A stretch of 64,000 bases of DNA. It comes from Candidatus Accumulibacter sp. 66-26. GTDB lineage: Bacteria; Pseudomonadota; Gammaproteobacteria; Burkholderiales; Rhodocyclaceae. The notes beneath the pieces are model-generated. The model searched no databases. It was not told the origin of the DNA and saw only the letters and a program-made list of their open reading frames with translations. Within the stretch, counting starts at the first letter, position 1, and each line of letters opens with the position of its first letter. Made by a program: the position numbers and the translations under genes. The stretch is from the NCBI GenBank assembly GCA_001897745.1, contig MKUH01000006.1, positions 1 through 64,000 on the forward strand, read 5' to 3'. This document shows positions 7,674 through 16,135 of the stretch, one piece after another.

Positions 7674-8621
7674 ATGGAACAACACGAAAATCTTGAAGCA
7701 GCTGCCTGGCGACTGGCCATGGGCAAGCAGAGGCTCGCACTTCCGTTGCCCTTGGCTCAGGATGAGATGGCAAAGCTGCCAAAACCCGCGGCGGAGCGCT
7801 TTTGGCGGATCTATCACGGCAGCAATACACGGCTGGCCTTGAGTGAAGTAGGTTCGACCGCTCGTGCACTAGAGTTCCTGCGAGCACAGCATATCCCGAT
7901 GGCAGCCGAGGCAGTTGTCGCCGCCGGCCATGGATGGCTGCACGCCAAGTATCGCCCAGGCAAAACGACTAAAAGCCTCCACGTCGGGGTGGCGTGCCGC
8001 CTGGGCAAGGACCATCGGGAGTGCACCGCGGATAAAACGGTTTCGTGGTTTTACGCGCCGGCCAACCTGGCTTTGCTCGATGGCCCCGGTTTTTGCTTTT
8101 TGCCGGCTTGGTTCGTGGCGAAGGCCCTTCAGGGTGTGCGGGAGCGAAGTCGCTCCGCACGCCTGAAGGTTGATCGCATTCCTGTCGACGCTCCATGTTG
8201 GCCTCCAGCGCTGGCTGATGGGGAGTACTTCACGCGGCTCCTTAAATGGCTGCCTACCTCTGCCGAGCTCGACGCCTGTCGCCTGGCGATTATTGAAAGC
8301 CGGCGCGTGGCAGAGCAAAAGGTTATGCAATGGGAGGCAGACTCGGAGACTCGTGCTGCTCTCGCAACACGCCAGGCTGAGGCGCGCAACAAGCGGGAGC
8401 AGAAATCGGCAGTGGCCAGACAAAAACGGATTGCCCAACAGCCAAGCAAGACGAACGTCAATGTCCGGTGGCGCACTTGGAGCAAGTTGAATGGCCGATT
8501 CGTTGCAGCCGACCATGAGGCAAGCGGGGTGACCGTTCGTCTGGCCGGCGCTAGGGCCTACATCGTTTTTTCGACAGGGCGCGAAATCGCGGTCGCCACC
8601 AAGAACCTCACAGTCGAATGA
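7674..8621 (+). CDS. Hypothetical protein of the accessory region
   Basis: 315 residues from the ATG at 7674, which has CGGAG upstream. The frame is open from 7596 but that start would fall inside the promoter. The N-terminal ~200 residues are of mixed composition. Residues ~205-270 form a long charged helix rich in A, R, E, Q and K, probably a coiled coil. A small beta-rich tail follows. No family or catalytic motif recognised. Confidence 0.65.
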   Translation: MEQHENLEAAAWRLAMGKQRLALPLPLAQDEMAKLPKPAAERFWRIYHGSNTRLALSEVGSTARALEFLRAQHIPMAAEAVVAAGHGWLHAKYRPGKTTKSLHVGVACRLGKDHRECTADKTVSWFYAPANLALLDGPGFCFLPAWFVAKALQGVRERSRSARLKVDRIPVDAPCWPPALADGEYFTRLLKWLPTSAELDACRLAIIESRRVAEQKVMQWEADSETRAALATRQAEARNKREQKSAVARQKRIAQQPSKTNVNVRWRTWSKLNGRFVAADHEASGVTVRLAGARAYIVFSTGREIAVATKNLTVE

Positions 8622-8801
8622 TCGGCTCGTTTTGGCGACATAACGATAGATGGCCATCTGGTTGCCCGTCAGTGCCGAGAACTTGTGGCATTCAATTGAT
8701 CCCATGGCCGGAAGTAATCAACAGTGCCCTCCGGTTTGCGGACGCGTGGTGCGTCCAACTAAATTGCCCCGTGTAGCGCGTGGTGATGAAAGGTTCATAT
8801 T

Positions 8802-9419
8802 ATGCAAAATGACGCAGCAGCGGCTGCTATCGTCTGGGGCGCGTTTGCCGTCCTTGTCTTCGTTTGCGTCCTCGTAGCCCGTCGCGTCACTGCGGACGAT
8901 TCTCCTGTAGAACAAAAGGCGAAGCGGGGTGCACTGCTAATTAGTGTGTTGGGCGCATCGCTGATTCTCTTTCTCGAAGCAATGTGCTTTGTTCAGGGCG
9001 ATCCGGTCATTGCTGGCTTCCTGGTGTTTCCCAGCATGTTGGCGGTCGGGGTGATTCTGTTCGCTGGAAGATTACGTCTCTATCAGGCACTGGGTGGGCG
9101 TTCGTCTTTGACCGTCAAGCTACCAGCTGCAAATTTGAACGAAATTCGCGATAAGCATGAAGAGATGTGGAATCGTCTGCGCCAGTTGTCTCACTTCCGC
9201 GAAACCTTGGATGGGCAACTGATTAGCCTGCTGACGGGAGATCGGGTGTTCTGGAGCACGAATCAAAGAGAGCCGTGCCTGGCGATCGAACTCTCTGCCA
9301 AGACTACGATCACCGTCTACCGCTATGAAACCTTAGCGCGTTATGTACAGGTACAGACGCGGCTTTCTCGAGTGCTTGAGCCGATGGATGAAACAACGGC
9401 CACCCAAGGGAAAGCATGA
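8802..9419 (+). CDS. Membrane protein with a soluble C-terminal domain
   Basis: 205 residues. Three transmembrane segments lie at about 8-26, 44-65 and 70-88, and a cytoplasmic-type C-terminal domain fills 100-205. It starts at 8802 with GAAAGG upstream and overlaps the next small gene (ATGATG around the TGA at 9417-9419). No family recognised. Confidence 0.65.
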   Translation: MQNDAAAAAIVWGAFAVLVFVCVLVARRVTADDSPVEQKAKRGALLISVLGASLILFLEAMCFVQGDPVIAGFLVFPSMLAVGVILFAGRLRLYQALGGRSSLTVKLPAANLNEIRDKHEEMWNRLRQLSHFRETLDGQLISLLTGDRVFWSTNQREPCLAIELSAKTTITVYRYETLARYVQVQTRLSRVLEPMDETTATQGKA

Positions 9420-9592
9420 TGAACCGCAAGTCTTTCCAAGCTCGTCTTCAGGAAGAGTGGCAACGTCTCAATCCGCGCTTCGTCAGTACGGACGATTCAC
9501 TTCGTCAGAGTTTCCTGACTGGATTGCGAGAAGGTTTTCATGGCTTTTGGGCGCCTCTGCGCCTTCTTTGGTGGCTGCTAACCCGTTCGTAA
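9416..9592 (+). pseudogene. 58-codon ORF cut off by the IS66 left end
   Basis: The frame starts at 9416 overlapping the upstream stop (translational coupling) and reads 58 codons with sensible, tryptophan-rich content (FHGFWAPLRLLWWLL at the end). Its TAA stop (9590-9592) is made by the terminal bases of the IS66 element (GTAAGCG starting at 9589). The gene therefore probably continued further and was truncated by the insertion. No function assignable. Confidence 0.55.
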
Positions 9593-9613
9593 GCGTACAG
9601 CCGCCCCGTATTG
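9589..9613 (+). repeat. IS66 copy 1 left terminal inverted repeat
   Basis: Starts GTAAGCGTACAGCCG; pairs imperfectly with the right end at 12562-12586 (about 19 of 25 positions). Confidence 0.75.
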
Positions 9614-9619
9614 ATCCGA

Positions 9620-10144
9620 TCAGCGTTTGATGATCTCGCCGTTGATCGTCTGCGCTTTCGAGGAATTGAGTACGCGGTGCAGTAAACCGTAACCGACTCG
9701 CCACTTCTGCCCATCTGCGCTGAGGGTCACGGTTTTGTCATTGAGGCGTACGACCTGGCCGCTACGCTGTCGATGCTCATGATCAAGGAAACCGACGGTG
9801 TCGCCGACGGCCACTTCATGGCGGCTCAGCCCGAGCTGCGGATTGTCCCGGATGGTGACATCGACGCCATCAAGATTGATGGCGGTGTAGGCAATCAGCC
9901 AGTGCTCGCCAGTGTCGGTTTCACGAACCAGCACTTCTTTGGTTCGGAACTCGCGCACTTGCGCCGGACGAAGCTTGTTTGCGCGGGCATCGAAATATTC
10001 AATATCCTGGCCAATGCGCAGTTGCGAACGAATGGCGATGATCCATTTTGGATCGGCCAGTACGCGATCAATTGCAGCACGTAGGCGATAGAGTTCGAAG
10101 CCGGAGGCTTGGTTCATGGCATCGAGCAGCGTGGCAAATTCCAT
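9620..10144 (-). CDS. IS66 passenger protein, unknown function
   Basis: 174 residues, encoded two bases after the tnpC stop and inside the IS boundaries, so it travels with the element. The sequence is soluble and beta-rich from about residue 45 on (IGQDIEYFDARANKLRPAQV and later GQVVRLNDKTVTLSADGQ), with repeated short barrel-like strands that recall SH3-like or KOW-type folds. That fold guess is weak. Not one of the standard transposition proteins. Confidence 0.7.
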   Translation of the reverse strand: MEFATLLDAMNQASGFELYRLRAAIDRVLADPKWIIAIRSQLRIGQDIEYFDARANKLRPAQVREFRTKEVLVRETDTGEHWLIAYTAINLDGVDVTIRDNPQLGLSRHEVAVGDTVGFLDHEHRQRSGQVVRLNDKTVTLSADGQKWRVGYGLLHRVLNSSKAQTINGEIIKR

Positions 10145-10146
10145 AG

Positions 10147-11718
10147 CTAATGGACCTCCGTTGGCCTGAGCGGCAAGAGTTCATCGATCCGGCTGTACGG
10201 CCAGACATGGAGCTTTTCCAGAACATCCTTGAGCCAGGCATAGGGCTCAAGGCCATTCAACTTGGCGGTCGCCAACAGACTTTGAATGGCGGCCGCCCGA
10301 CACCCTGCGCGTTCCGACCCAGTGAAGAGCCAATTTCGGCGCCCGAGCGTAATCGGCCGAATCGCATTCTCGACCGGGTTGTTGTCGATCGGGGTATCGC
10401 CTCGCGAAACATAGCGCCGGATGGCCAGCCACCGCTTGAGCGTGTAGTCGATTGCTCGCGCCAATCCGCTGCCATTGGCCGTTCTGAGTCGCTCAGCTTT
10501 CAACCAGCCATGGAGCGACAGGAGGCGTGGCAGAGCCTCGCGTTGGCGTAATGCGAAACGCACTGCCGCTTCCGCTGCTGCTACCTCGGCTTCCAGCGCA
10601 TACAACTCGGCGATGTGGCGCAGCGCTTCTTCCGCCACCGGATGCCCCCCCGGCAACGCATGCAAGTCGAAGAACTTGCGCCGGCAGTGTGCCAGGCAGG
10701 CGAGCTCGGTCACGCCTTGCTGGAACAGGGCTTTGTATCCGCCGTAATCATCGACCATCAGATCACCGCGCCAGTCCGCCAGGAAATCGCGCGCATGCTG
10801 ACCGCTACGACTGGTCTGGTAATCGAAGACGACGATGGGCGGCCCGCGCTCCAGGTCGTTGCTGCGGTAGGCCCACATGTAGGCCCGTTTTGTCTTGCCC
10901 TTGCCGGGATCGAGCTGCTGAACCGGCGTTTCGTCGGCATGCAGGACCTTGCCCTGCTTGAGTAATTCGCTCAGTCGATCAACCAGCGGCTGCAGGGCAA
11001 CGCCCAATTGCCCAACCCATTGCGCTAGGGTCGAACGGGCAATCCCGACACCGTGTCGTTCGCTGATCTTCTCAATCCGGTACAACGGCAGATGATCCAG
11101 ATATTTCTGGATCAGTACCCAGGCATGCAGCCCCGGCGCCGCCAGGCCACCGTCAATCAGCGCCGGCGCAACGGGGGCTGCGGTGATCGTTTCACAGGCG
11201 CGGCACGCATACTGCGGCCGAATGTGGCGATGGACGAAGAAACGTGCTGGTTCGACATCCAGTTGCTCGCTGACATCCTCACCGATCTTGATCAGGCCTG
11301 CACCGCATTGCCCACAGGTGCAGGATGCGGGCTCATGTCGGTGTTCGATGCGCGGCAAATCCGGCGGAATCGCCTTGCGCCCGGTCGGTTTCGGACGCGA
11401 CTTCTCGGTGGCACCCTGAACCTGTGCGAGTTCGGCCGAAATGGCTGCCTGATCTTCGTTGCAGGATTCGAGAAACAAATCCTGCTGCGCAACCGACAGG
11501 GATTCGCTCTTGGCGCCAAACTTGACTCGTCTGTAGTACGCCAGTTCCAGCGTCAGTTTCTGAATCTTCAGATCGCGCTGCTTAATTTCTCCGGCTTGTT
11601 CCTGACGTTGCTTCTCACTGGCGGCCAACTCGGTTTGCAGGGCTGCAAACTGTGCTTCAGCCCACTCTGGCAGCACCCGTGCAGCAGCAAATTGAGCGGT
11701 TTCTGCACCAGAATTCAT
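10147..11718 (-). CDS. tnpC: IS66 family transposase TnpC
   Basis: 523 residues. Order: N-terminal coiled coil (residues ~20-60, LQTELAASEKQRQEQAGE), the conserved LELAYYRRVKFGAKSE motif, a zinc-finger segment (CTCGQCG ... ACRAC) and the DDE catalytic core. Within the core the stretches LHADETPV, MVDDYGGY and IDNNPVENAIRP carry the expected acidic residues. Length is normal for IS66 TnpC and the copy looks intact. Confidence 0.93.
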   Translation of the reverse strand: MNSGAETAQFAAARVLPEWAEAQFAALQTELAASEKQRQEQAGEIKQRDLKIQKLTLELAYYRRVKFGAKSESLSVAQQDLFLESCNEDQAAISAELAQVQGATEKSRPKPTGRKAIPPDLPRIEHRHEPASCTCGQCGAGLIKIGEDVSEQLDVEPARFFVHRHIRPQYACRACETITAAPVAPALIDGGLAAPGLHAWVLIQKYLDHLPLYRIEKISERHGVGIARSTLAQWVGQLGVALQPLVDRLSELLKQGKVLHADETPVQQLDPGKGKTKRAYMWAYRSNDLERGPPIVVFDYQTSRSGQHARDFLADWRGDLMVDDYGGYKALFQQGVTELACLAHCRRKFFDLHALPGGHPVAEEALRHIAELYALEAEVAAAEAAVRFALRQREALPRLLSLHGWLKAERLRTANGSGLARAIDYTLKRWLAIRRYVSRGDTPIDNNPVENAIRPITLGRRNWLFTGSERAGCRAAAIQSLLATAKLNGLEPYAWLKDVLEKLHVWPYSRIDELLPLRPTEVH

Positions 11719-11778
11719 GCCCCGAATTATACCATCGACAATGCCGCAAACCCTTGCTGCATCAGGGTTTAAGCTCGA

Positions 11779-12117
11779 TCAAACCCGCCACTCCCCAGGC
11801 GCTTTGGCATGCAGTCGGCGCCAATCAATTCCCTTGCTCAGCCACTGCCACTCGGAGGCGCTCAACGTGCAAGTCGTACTGCCCGGTTTGGGCCAGGTAA
11901 ACCGCCCTTGGTGCAATCGCCGGACACAAAGCCAGACACCGGTGCCATCCCAAACCACCAACTTGACCCGGTTGCCCTGGCGATTGCAGAACGCGTATGC
12001 CGTACCGTCGCAGGGTGAACAACCCAGTAATTGCTGAATCCGCAGTGACAGTCCGTCAATGCCCATTCTCATATCAACCGGCTCGACCGCCAGCCAAACC
12101 TGTTCCGGCGTAATCAT
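11779..12117 (-). CDS. tnpB: IS66 accessory protein TnpB (Orf2)
   Basis: 112 residues with the family signature VDMRMGIDGLSLRIQQLLG and the later RNRQGNRVKLVVWDGTGVWL pattern. The start overlaps the tnpA stop (four bases), as is typical. Required with TnpA and TnpC for IS66 transposition. Confidence 0.9.
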   Translation of the reverse strand: MITPEQVWLAVEPVDMRMGIDGLSLRIQQLLGCSPCDGTAYAFCNRQGNRVKLVVWDGTGVWLCVRRLHQGRFTWPKPGSTTCTLSASEWQWLSKGIDWRRLHAKAPGEWRV

Positions 12118-12509
12118 CGCAACAGGTCTCGTAGCCAGTCAGCGCAGGATGTCGATTGCGATACTGGCCAGGTAATCGAGATCAACATCTGGTTGCGATG
12201 GATTTCGATCTTGATCTCACCGGAGGGAGGGGTCTCCGGCATCGCGACCGTGATCGGCACCAAGCCAGGCGTGGTCGGTTCGGCGATTTCCAATGGACGT
12301 TGATCCGGCAATATGGCACTGCCAGCCGCCTCTTCTTGGCGTTCAGTAACCCAGCGCCGGAGCAGGTTGGCATTCAGGCCGTTGGCCAAGGCGACCGACG
12401 CCATGGATATCCCAGGCTGTAGGCAGGCCTCGATCGCCTGCTTCTTGAACTCTTCCGTATAACGCCGCCGGCTCCGGCGCATCGGTGCTTTGATTAGCTT
12501 CGTGTGCAT
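12114..12509 (-). CDS. tnpA: IS66 accessory protein TnpA (Orf1)
   Basis: 131 residues. The N-terminal helix-turn-helix (RRYTEEFKKQAIEACLQPG, then ANGLNANLLRRWV) is typical of IS66/IS3-type TnpA. The gene begins immediately inside a GTGTCCAC/GTGGACAC palindrome (12510-12534), which could be its own operator. Confidence 0.9.
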   Translation of the reverse strand: MHTKLIKAPMRRSRRRYTEEFKKQAIEACLQPGISMASVALANGLNANLLRRWVTERQEEAAGSAILPDQRPLEIAEPTTPGLVPITVAMPETPPSGEIKIEIHRNQMLISITWPVSQSTSCADWLRDLLR

Positions 12510-12534
12510 GTGTCCACCTAATTTACGTGGACAC
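12510..12534. repeat. Palindrome at the tnpA start of IS66 copy 1
   Basis: GTGTCCAC (12510-12517), nine-base loop, GTGGACAC (12527-12534). A related palindrome (GTGTCCCC, 12-base loop, GTGGACAC; 12604-12631) precedes tnpA of the second IS66. Conservation across two divergent elements suggests an operator or transposase-binding site. Confidence 0.55.
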
Positions 12535-12561
12535 GAGCATCCTATCCCCAGGGGACTTCAG

Positions 12562-12586
12562 CAATGTGGTGCCGTTGAACGCTTAC
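12562..12586 (-). repeat. IS66 copy 1 right terminal inverted repeat
   Basis: Read on the minus strand it begins GTAAGCGTTCAACGG, pairing with the left end at 9589. Confidence 0.75.
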
Positions 12587-12603
12587 GTTAGACCGCGAAG
12601 ATC

Positions 12604-12631
12604 GTGTCCCCTTAAAAACCATGGTGGACAC
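12604..12631. repeat. Palindrome upstream of tnpA of IS66 copy 2
   Basis: GTGTCCCC (12604-12611), 12-base loop, GTGGACAC (12624-12631), six bases before the tnpA start; counterpart of the palindrome at 12510-12534. Confidence 0.5.
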
Positions 12632-12636
12632 TCTCG

Positions 12637-13011
12637 ATGGAAATCCAGAAGCCAAGTCGGCGCAGGCGGCATCACCCGGAGGAATTCAAGCAGGCGGTGA
12701 TTGAGGCGTGTTGCGAGCCGGGCGCCTCGGTTGCAGGCATTGCGATGGCCAATGGCGTTAACGCCAATCAGGTCCGCCGGTGGCTGCGTGAGCGCGGCAT
12801 CGAAGTGCCGAAACGGCGCATGTTGATGCCTGCGGCCCAGCCCGTGCCGGGAACGGCGCCCGAGTTCGTGCAACTGCCGTTTACGCCAGTAGCGCCGGCA
12901 TCGCCTGATATCCGGATCGAAATCCGGCGTGGCAACACCGCGATCAAGGTCGACTGGCCGGTACAGGCAGCAGGCGAGTGCGCTGCCTGGTTGCGCGACT
13001 GGCTGCGATGA
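12637..13011 (+). CDS. tnpA: IS66 accessory protein TnpA (Orf1), copy 2
   Basis: 124 residues, with HTH RRRHHPEEFKQAVIEAC followed by ANGVNANQVRRWLRERG. Same family as the copy 1 protein but clearly different in sequence, so the two elements are not recent duplicates. Its stop overlaps tnpB (ATGA). Confidence 0.9.
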   Translation: MEIQKPSRRRRHHPEEFKQAVIEACCEPGASVAGIAMANGVNANQVRRWLRERGIEVPKRRMLMPAAQPVPGTAPEFVQLPFTPVAPASPDIRIEIRRGNTAIKVDWPVQAAGECAAWLRDWLR

Positions 13012-13337
13012 TCCGGGTCGATGCCCTGTGGCTCTCCATCCGGCCGCTGGACATGCGGGCGGGAACGGAAACAATTCTGGCTCAGGTCGTGCGGATCTTC
13101 GGCGAAGCGAAGCCGCACCATGCCTACCTCTTTGCCAACCAACGCGGTAACCGCCTGAAGATACTGGTCCATGATGGTTACGGTGTCTGGCTGGCCAACC
13201 GGCGGCTCAACCAGGGCAGGTTTCAACTTCGGCCGGGCGACGGCAGCGTCGCGCTCACCCGAGGGCAATTCGATGCGCTGATTCTCGGCCTACCGTGGGA
13301 GCGGCTGGCCGATGGCGGCGTGATCCGGGTTCTATGA
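13008..13337 (+). CDS. tnpB: IS66 accessory protein TnpB (Orf2), copy 2
   Basis: 109 residues from the ATG at 13008 that overlaps the tnpA stop. It shows the family pattern SIRPLDMRAGTETILAQVV and NQRGNRLKILVHDGYGVWLA. Confidence 0.9.
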   Translation: MIRVDALWLSIRPLDMRAGTETILAQVVRIFGEAKPHHAYLFANQRGNRLKILVHDGYGVWLANRRLNQGRFQLRPGDGSVALTRGQFDALILGLPWERLADGGVIRVL

Positions 13338-13390
13338 CGGTGCACCATTGGGGAAGTCCACGATAGTCAGTCGGGCTGGTGGGCGGCATC

Positions 13391-14923
13391 ATGTCGGTCA
13401 TGACATTGCCGCCCAATCTCGATGAACTGACTGCGGATGAACTGCGCGAACTGGTACTCAGCCAGGCCGCGGTCATTACGCGAAATGATCAGGAACTCAA
13501 TTGGCGTCAGGCCAAGATCGACAAGCTGACGCATGAAGTGGCGTACTACAAACGCCACTACTTCGGCGTCAAGGCAGAGCGCCTGCCGGTTGAACAGGGA
13601 CAACTGTTTGAAGAAACCATCGCCGCGGACATGGCGGCGATGACCGAAGAGCTGGCGCAGCTTTCGGAAACGAAGCCCAAGGGACAAGCGAAGCGCAAAC
13701 CTTTGCCGCCGGAACTGCCGCGCACCGAGATTCACCACGAGCCGGAATCGACCACCTGCGCCTGCGGCTGCCAGATGAAGCGCATTGGTGAAGATGTCGC
13801 CGAGAAGCTGGACTACACACCGGGCACCTTTACGGTCGAACGCCATATCCGTGGCAAGTGGGCCTGTAGCGAATGCGAAACCCTGGTGCAGGCACCGGTG
13901 CCGGCGCATGTGATCGACAAGGGTATCCCGACCACCGGATTGCTCGCCCATGTGCTGATTGCCAAGTATCTGGATCATCTGCCGCTGTACCGTCAGGAAG
14001 GCATCTTTGGCCGGGCGGGTTTGCCGATCCCGCAATCGACACTGGCCGAATGGGTGGGTCGGATGGGAGTCACCTTGCAACCGCTGGTCGATGCCCTGAA
14101 AGCCGAGATGCTGACCTACCCGGTGCTGCATGCCGACGAAACGCCGGTGGCGATGCTTGATCCCGGCGCCGGCAAGACCCATCGGGCTTATCTCTGGTCC
14201 TACAGCATCGGCGCCTTCGAGCCGGTCAAGGCGGTGGTCTATGACTTTGCCGAGAGCCGGGCGGGCAAACATGCCCGGGAATTCCTCGGCGACTGGCGCG
14301 GTACGCTCGTTTGCGACGATTACTCGGGCTACAAGGCCCTGATCGCTGACGGCGTGACCGAAGCCGGTTGCATGGCCCATGCGCGCCGGAAATTCTTCGA
14401 CCTGCATGCCAACAACCAGAGCCAGATTGCCCAGCAGGCGCTGGCCTACATTCAGAAGCTCTACCAGGTCGAGCGGGAAGCCGCCGAGCTGAGCTCGGAC
14501 GAACGACGACGAATACGCCAGGAACAGGCACGGCCGATTCTGGATGAACTCCATGACTGGCTGACCCGGCACCGATTGCTGGTACCCAATGGATCATCGA
14601 CGGCCAAAGCGATTGATTACAGCCTCAAACGCTGGACGGCGCTCGCCCATTACGTCGACGATGGTCAGGTACCGATCGACAACAACTGGATCGAGAACCG
14701 CATCCGGCCCATTGCCACGGGCCGGAAGAACTGGCTATTTGCCGGCAGCCTGCGCGCCGGCAAACGGGCGGCCGCCATCATGAGCCTGATCCAGTCGGCC
14801 AAACTCAACGGCCACGATCCCTTCCTTTATCTAAAGGATATCTTGGCCCGCCTACCGACTCAGCCCAACAGTCGGATCGGCGAATTGCTGCCACATTGCT
14901 GGCTGCCGAATACCTCACTCTGA
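13391..14923 (+). CDS. tnpC: IS66 family transposase TnpC, copy 2
   Basis: 510 residues from the ATG at 13391 (a GTG at 13379 is an alternative). Same order as copy 1: coiled coil, VAYYKRHYFGVKAER, zinc-binding CACGC ... CSEC, then the catalytic core with LHADETPVAMLDPG, VCDDYSGY and IDNNWIENRIRP. Looks intact. Confidence 0.92.
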   Translation: MSVMTLPPNLDELTADELRELVLSQAAVITRNDQELNWRQAKIDKLTHEVAYYKRHYFGVKAERLPVEQGQLFEETIAADMAAMTEELAQLSETKPKGQAKRKPLPPELPRTEIHHEPESTTCACGCQMKRIGEDVAEKLDYTPGTFTVERHIRGKWACSECETLVQAPVPAHVIDKGIPTTGLLAHVLIAKYLDHLPLYRQEGIFGRAGLPIPQSTLAEWVGRMGVTLQPLVDALKAEMLTYPVLHADETPVAMLDPGAGKTHRAYLWSYSIGAFEPVKAVVYDFAESRAGKHAREFLGDWRGTLVCDDYSGYKALIADGVTEAGCMAHARRKFFDLHANNQSQIAQQALAYIQKLYQVEREAAELSSDERRRIRQEQARPILDELHDWLTRHRLLVPNGSSTAKAIDYSLKRWTALAHYVDDGQVPIDNNWIENRIRPIATGRKNWLFAGSLRAGKRAAAIMSLIQSAKLNGHDPFLYLKDILARLPTQPNSRIGELLPHCWLPNTSL

Positions 14924-14952
14924 AAAACAAGGTGGGTTCGCCGGGGGCTTAC

Positions 14953-15383
14953 ACTTCGTGACGGATAAGGTCGATCAACAGGCTGAAGGAAGACCTTGCT
15001 GCCAGATTCGCCACGATTGACGAACGACGGCAGTGGCCGAGGATGCCATCTGTTGCTACTGGCATGTGGCGGGATATCGGCCAATCCGGCCGTTGATGGT
15101 TACTCGACTGTAGGACCGGTGTCATCCATGTTGCTGCCGTTGGCAGGCTGGATCAACTGAAAGTCCGCTTACCTCCGCGACGTGGGACGGCACCCGCCCC
15201 TCAGCTGGACTTCGTCGCTTGGGCGTAGCGAAGGCAACTTGCTGAGCGGAGCAGACGTTCAGGTATATGCTGAACGCGAACTCCCCGGCCATTGCCGTTG
15301 CTCGTCTGCAGAGATATTTTGGCAGCTAAATTACAGTTAACTGCCAACCGAAATCCAGCGCTTTGGCGTAAAAAAGTGAGTGA
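14953..15383. other. Gene-free gap after the IS66 pair
   Basis: About 430 bp between the IS66 right end and the terminator of the small periplasmic gene. No frame has both a start signal and recognisable content. I see no tRNA and no recognisable transposase fragment. Confidence 0.45.
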
Positions 15384-15409
15384 TGCGGGCTTGTCTTGGC
15401 AAGCCCGCA
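15384..15409 (-). terminator. Hairpin terminator of the 77-residue gene
   Basis: A perfect 10-bp stem (TGCGGGCTTG at 15384-15393, CAAGCCCGCA at 15400-15409) with a six-base loop. On the minus strand a TTTTTT run follows eight bases after the stem. Placed 19 bp after the stop of the minus-strand gene at 15428. Confidence 0.65.
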
Positions 15410-15427
15410 TGCAGCACTCTGTGATAT

Positions 15428-15661
15428 TTATTTTGAGTCTTTTGCACTCATCCATTGCGCGTTCTTCTTGTCGGCAGTCGCTTCGCAGATCAGAGCCACT
15501 CCAGAAATCGTTGCCTTCTCGCCGACCTTATAGAACTTTGAGTCATCCCCGTTGTAGCACTGGGGGACTTGAGTTGCCTGATCCTGCGTGGTTGCCGGCG
15601 TGGCATCGGCGGCAAATACATTGATGGAAACTGCAGTCAGAAGAATAAATAGAATGCGCAT
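15428..15661 (-). CDS. Small exported protein, DUF1496-like
   Basis: 77 residues from the ATG at 15661 (AGGAGC upstream). Signal peptide MRILFILLTAVSINVFA, then a small periplasmic domain with two cysteines (QCYNGDDSKFYKVGE ... LICEATADKK ... W). This pattern fits DUF1496 (YnjH-like) proteins of unknown role. Divergent from arsR, so it may or may not be part of the arsenic response. Confidence 0.6.
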   Translation of the reverse strand: MRILFILLTAVSINVFAADATPATTQDQATQVPQCYNGDDSKFYKVGEKATISGVALICEATADKKNAQWMSAKDSK

Positions 15662-15741
15662 AGCTGCTCCTTGATTAAAACTCCCTGAAATCGAGCCGGG
15701 GTCGCTCACGACAGCGCGAAATCTCTGTCACAAAACTGTCG

Positions 15742-15776
15742 TTGAGCGATTTATACAATTCTATTATTATAGAAAT
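15742..15776 (+). promoter_or_regulatory. arsR promoter with overlapping ArsR operator
   Basis: -35 TTGAGC (15742-15747), 17-bp spacer, -10 TATTAT (15765-15770). A palindrome TTCTAT-N4-ATAGAA (15759-15774) covers the -10 and is the obvious ArsR operator. Predicted transcription starts at about 15777, which is the A of the arsR ATG, and there is no Shine-Dalgarno. The arsR message is therefore probably leaderless. Confidence 0.65.
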
Positions 15777-16112
15777 ATGACTAACAAAGAAGCCGTCGCC
15801 GCGCTGGGTGCGCTGGCGCAAGAAACCCGTTTGCAGATATTCCGCTTGCTCGTTCAAGCAGGAGCCGAGGGGCTTTCCGTGGGGGCTATTGCTGAACGCC
15901 TTGGCACTGAGGCCAACGGACGGCTTTCCTTTCATTTGAAAGAGTTGGCCATTGCCGGGTTGGTTCGCTCCAGCCAGTCTGGCCGTTTTATCTACTATTC
16001 AGCTAATTATCCGGCGATGAATGATCTTTTGGCCTACCTGACTGAACACTGCTGCAGCGGTACTTCGTGTGGGATCGAGGTTGTACCCTGCGATCCTGAA
16101 AAGACCATCTAA
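15777..16112 (+). CDS. arsR: ArsR-family arsenite-responsive repressor
   Basis: 111 residues with a winged helix-turn-helix (residues 5-85; LGALAQETRLQIFRLLV, then LSFHLKELAIAGLVRSSQSGR). The C-terminal cysteine group (HCCSGTSCG around 85-93) is the likely As(III) site, as in ArsR proteins that sense through C-terminal rather than helix-3 cysteines. First gene of the ars operon; the operator overlaps its own start. It should release the promoter when arsenite or antimonite binds. Confidence 0.9.
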   Translation: MTNKEAVAALGALAQETRLQIFRLLVQAGAEGLSVGAIAERLGTEANGRLSFHLKELAIAGLVRSSQSGRFIYYSANYPAMNDLLAYLTEHCCSGTSCGIEVVPCDPEKTI

Positions 16113-16135
16113 AAACTCCGATAGCGATAAATCTC

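Larger units (their letters stand above)
9589..12586 (-). mobile_element. IS66-family insertion sequence, copy 1
   Basis: Ends begin GTAAGCGT at both sides. The left 25 bp (9589-9613) and the inverted right 25 bp (12562-12586) match at about 19 positions. It encodes TnpA, TnpB and TnpC on the minus strand plus a downstream passenger gene. All frames are open, so it may be active. Flanking octamers (ACCCGTTC left, GTTAGACC right) do not match, so no target duplication is visible, which suggests a rearrangement at one side after insertion. Confidence 0.85.
12604..14952 (+). mobile_element. IS66-family insertion sequence, copy 2 (left end not found)
   Basis: A second, divergent IS66 element with tnpA, tnpB and tnpC on the plus strand. 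Its right end is recognisable: GTAAGCCCCC on the minus strand at 14943-14952. No matching left end occurs between copy 1's right repeat and tnpA; the first recognisable part is the palindrome at 12604. The left terminus has probably been lost, so the element may be trapped although its genes are open. Confidence 0.75.

Noticed and set aside
8762-8799. A sixth accessory-region promoter before the gene at 8802
   Set aside because: AATTGCCCC, GTGTAG, 17 bp and TTCATA can be lined up, but transcription would start after the ATG and both hexamers are poor.
9581-12594. 8-bp target duplication around IS66 copy 1
   Set aside because: Flanking octamers ACCCGTTC and GTTAGACC do not match.
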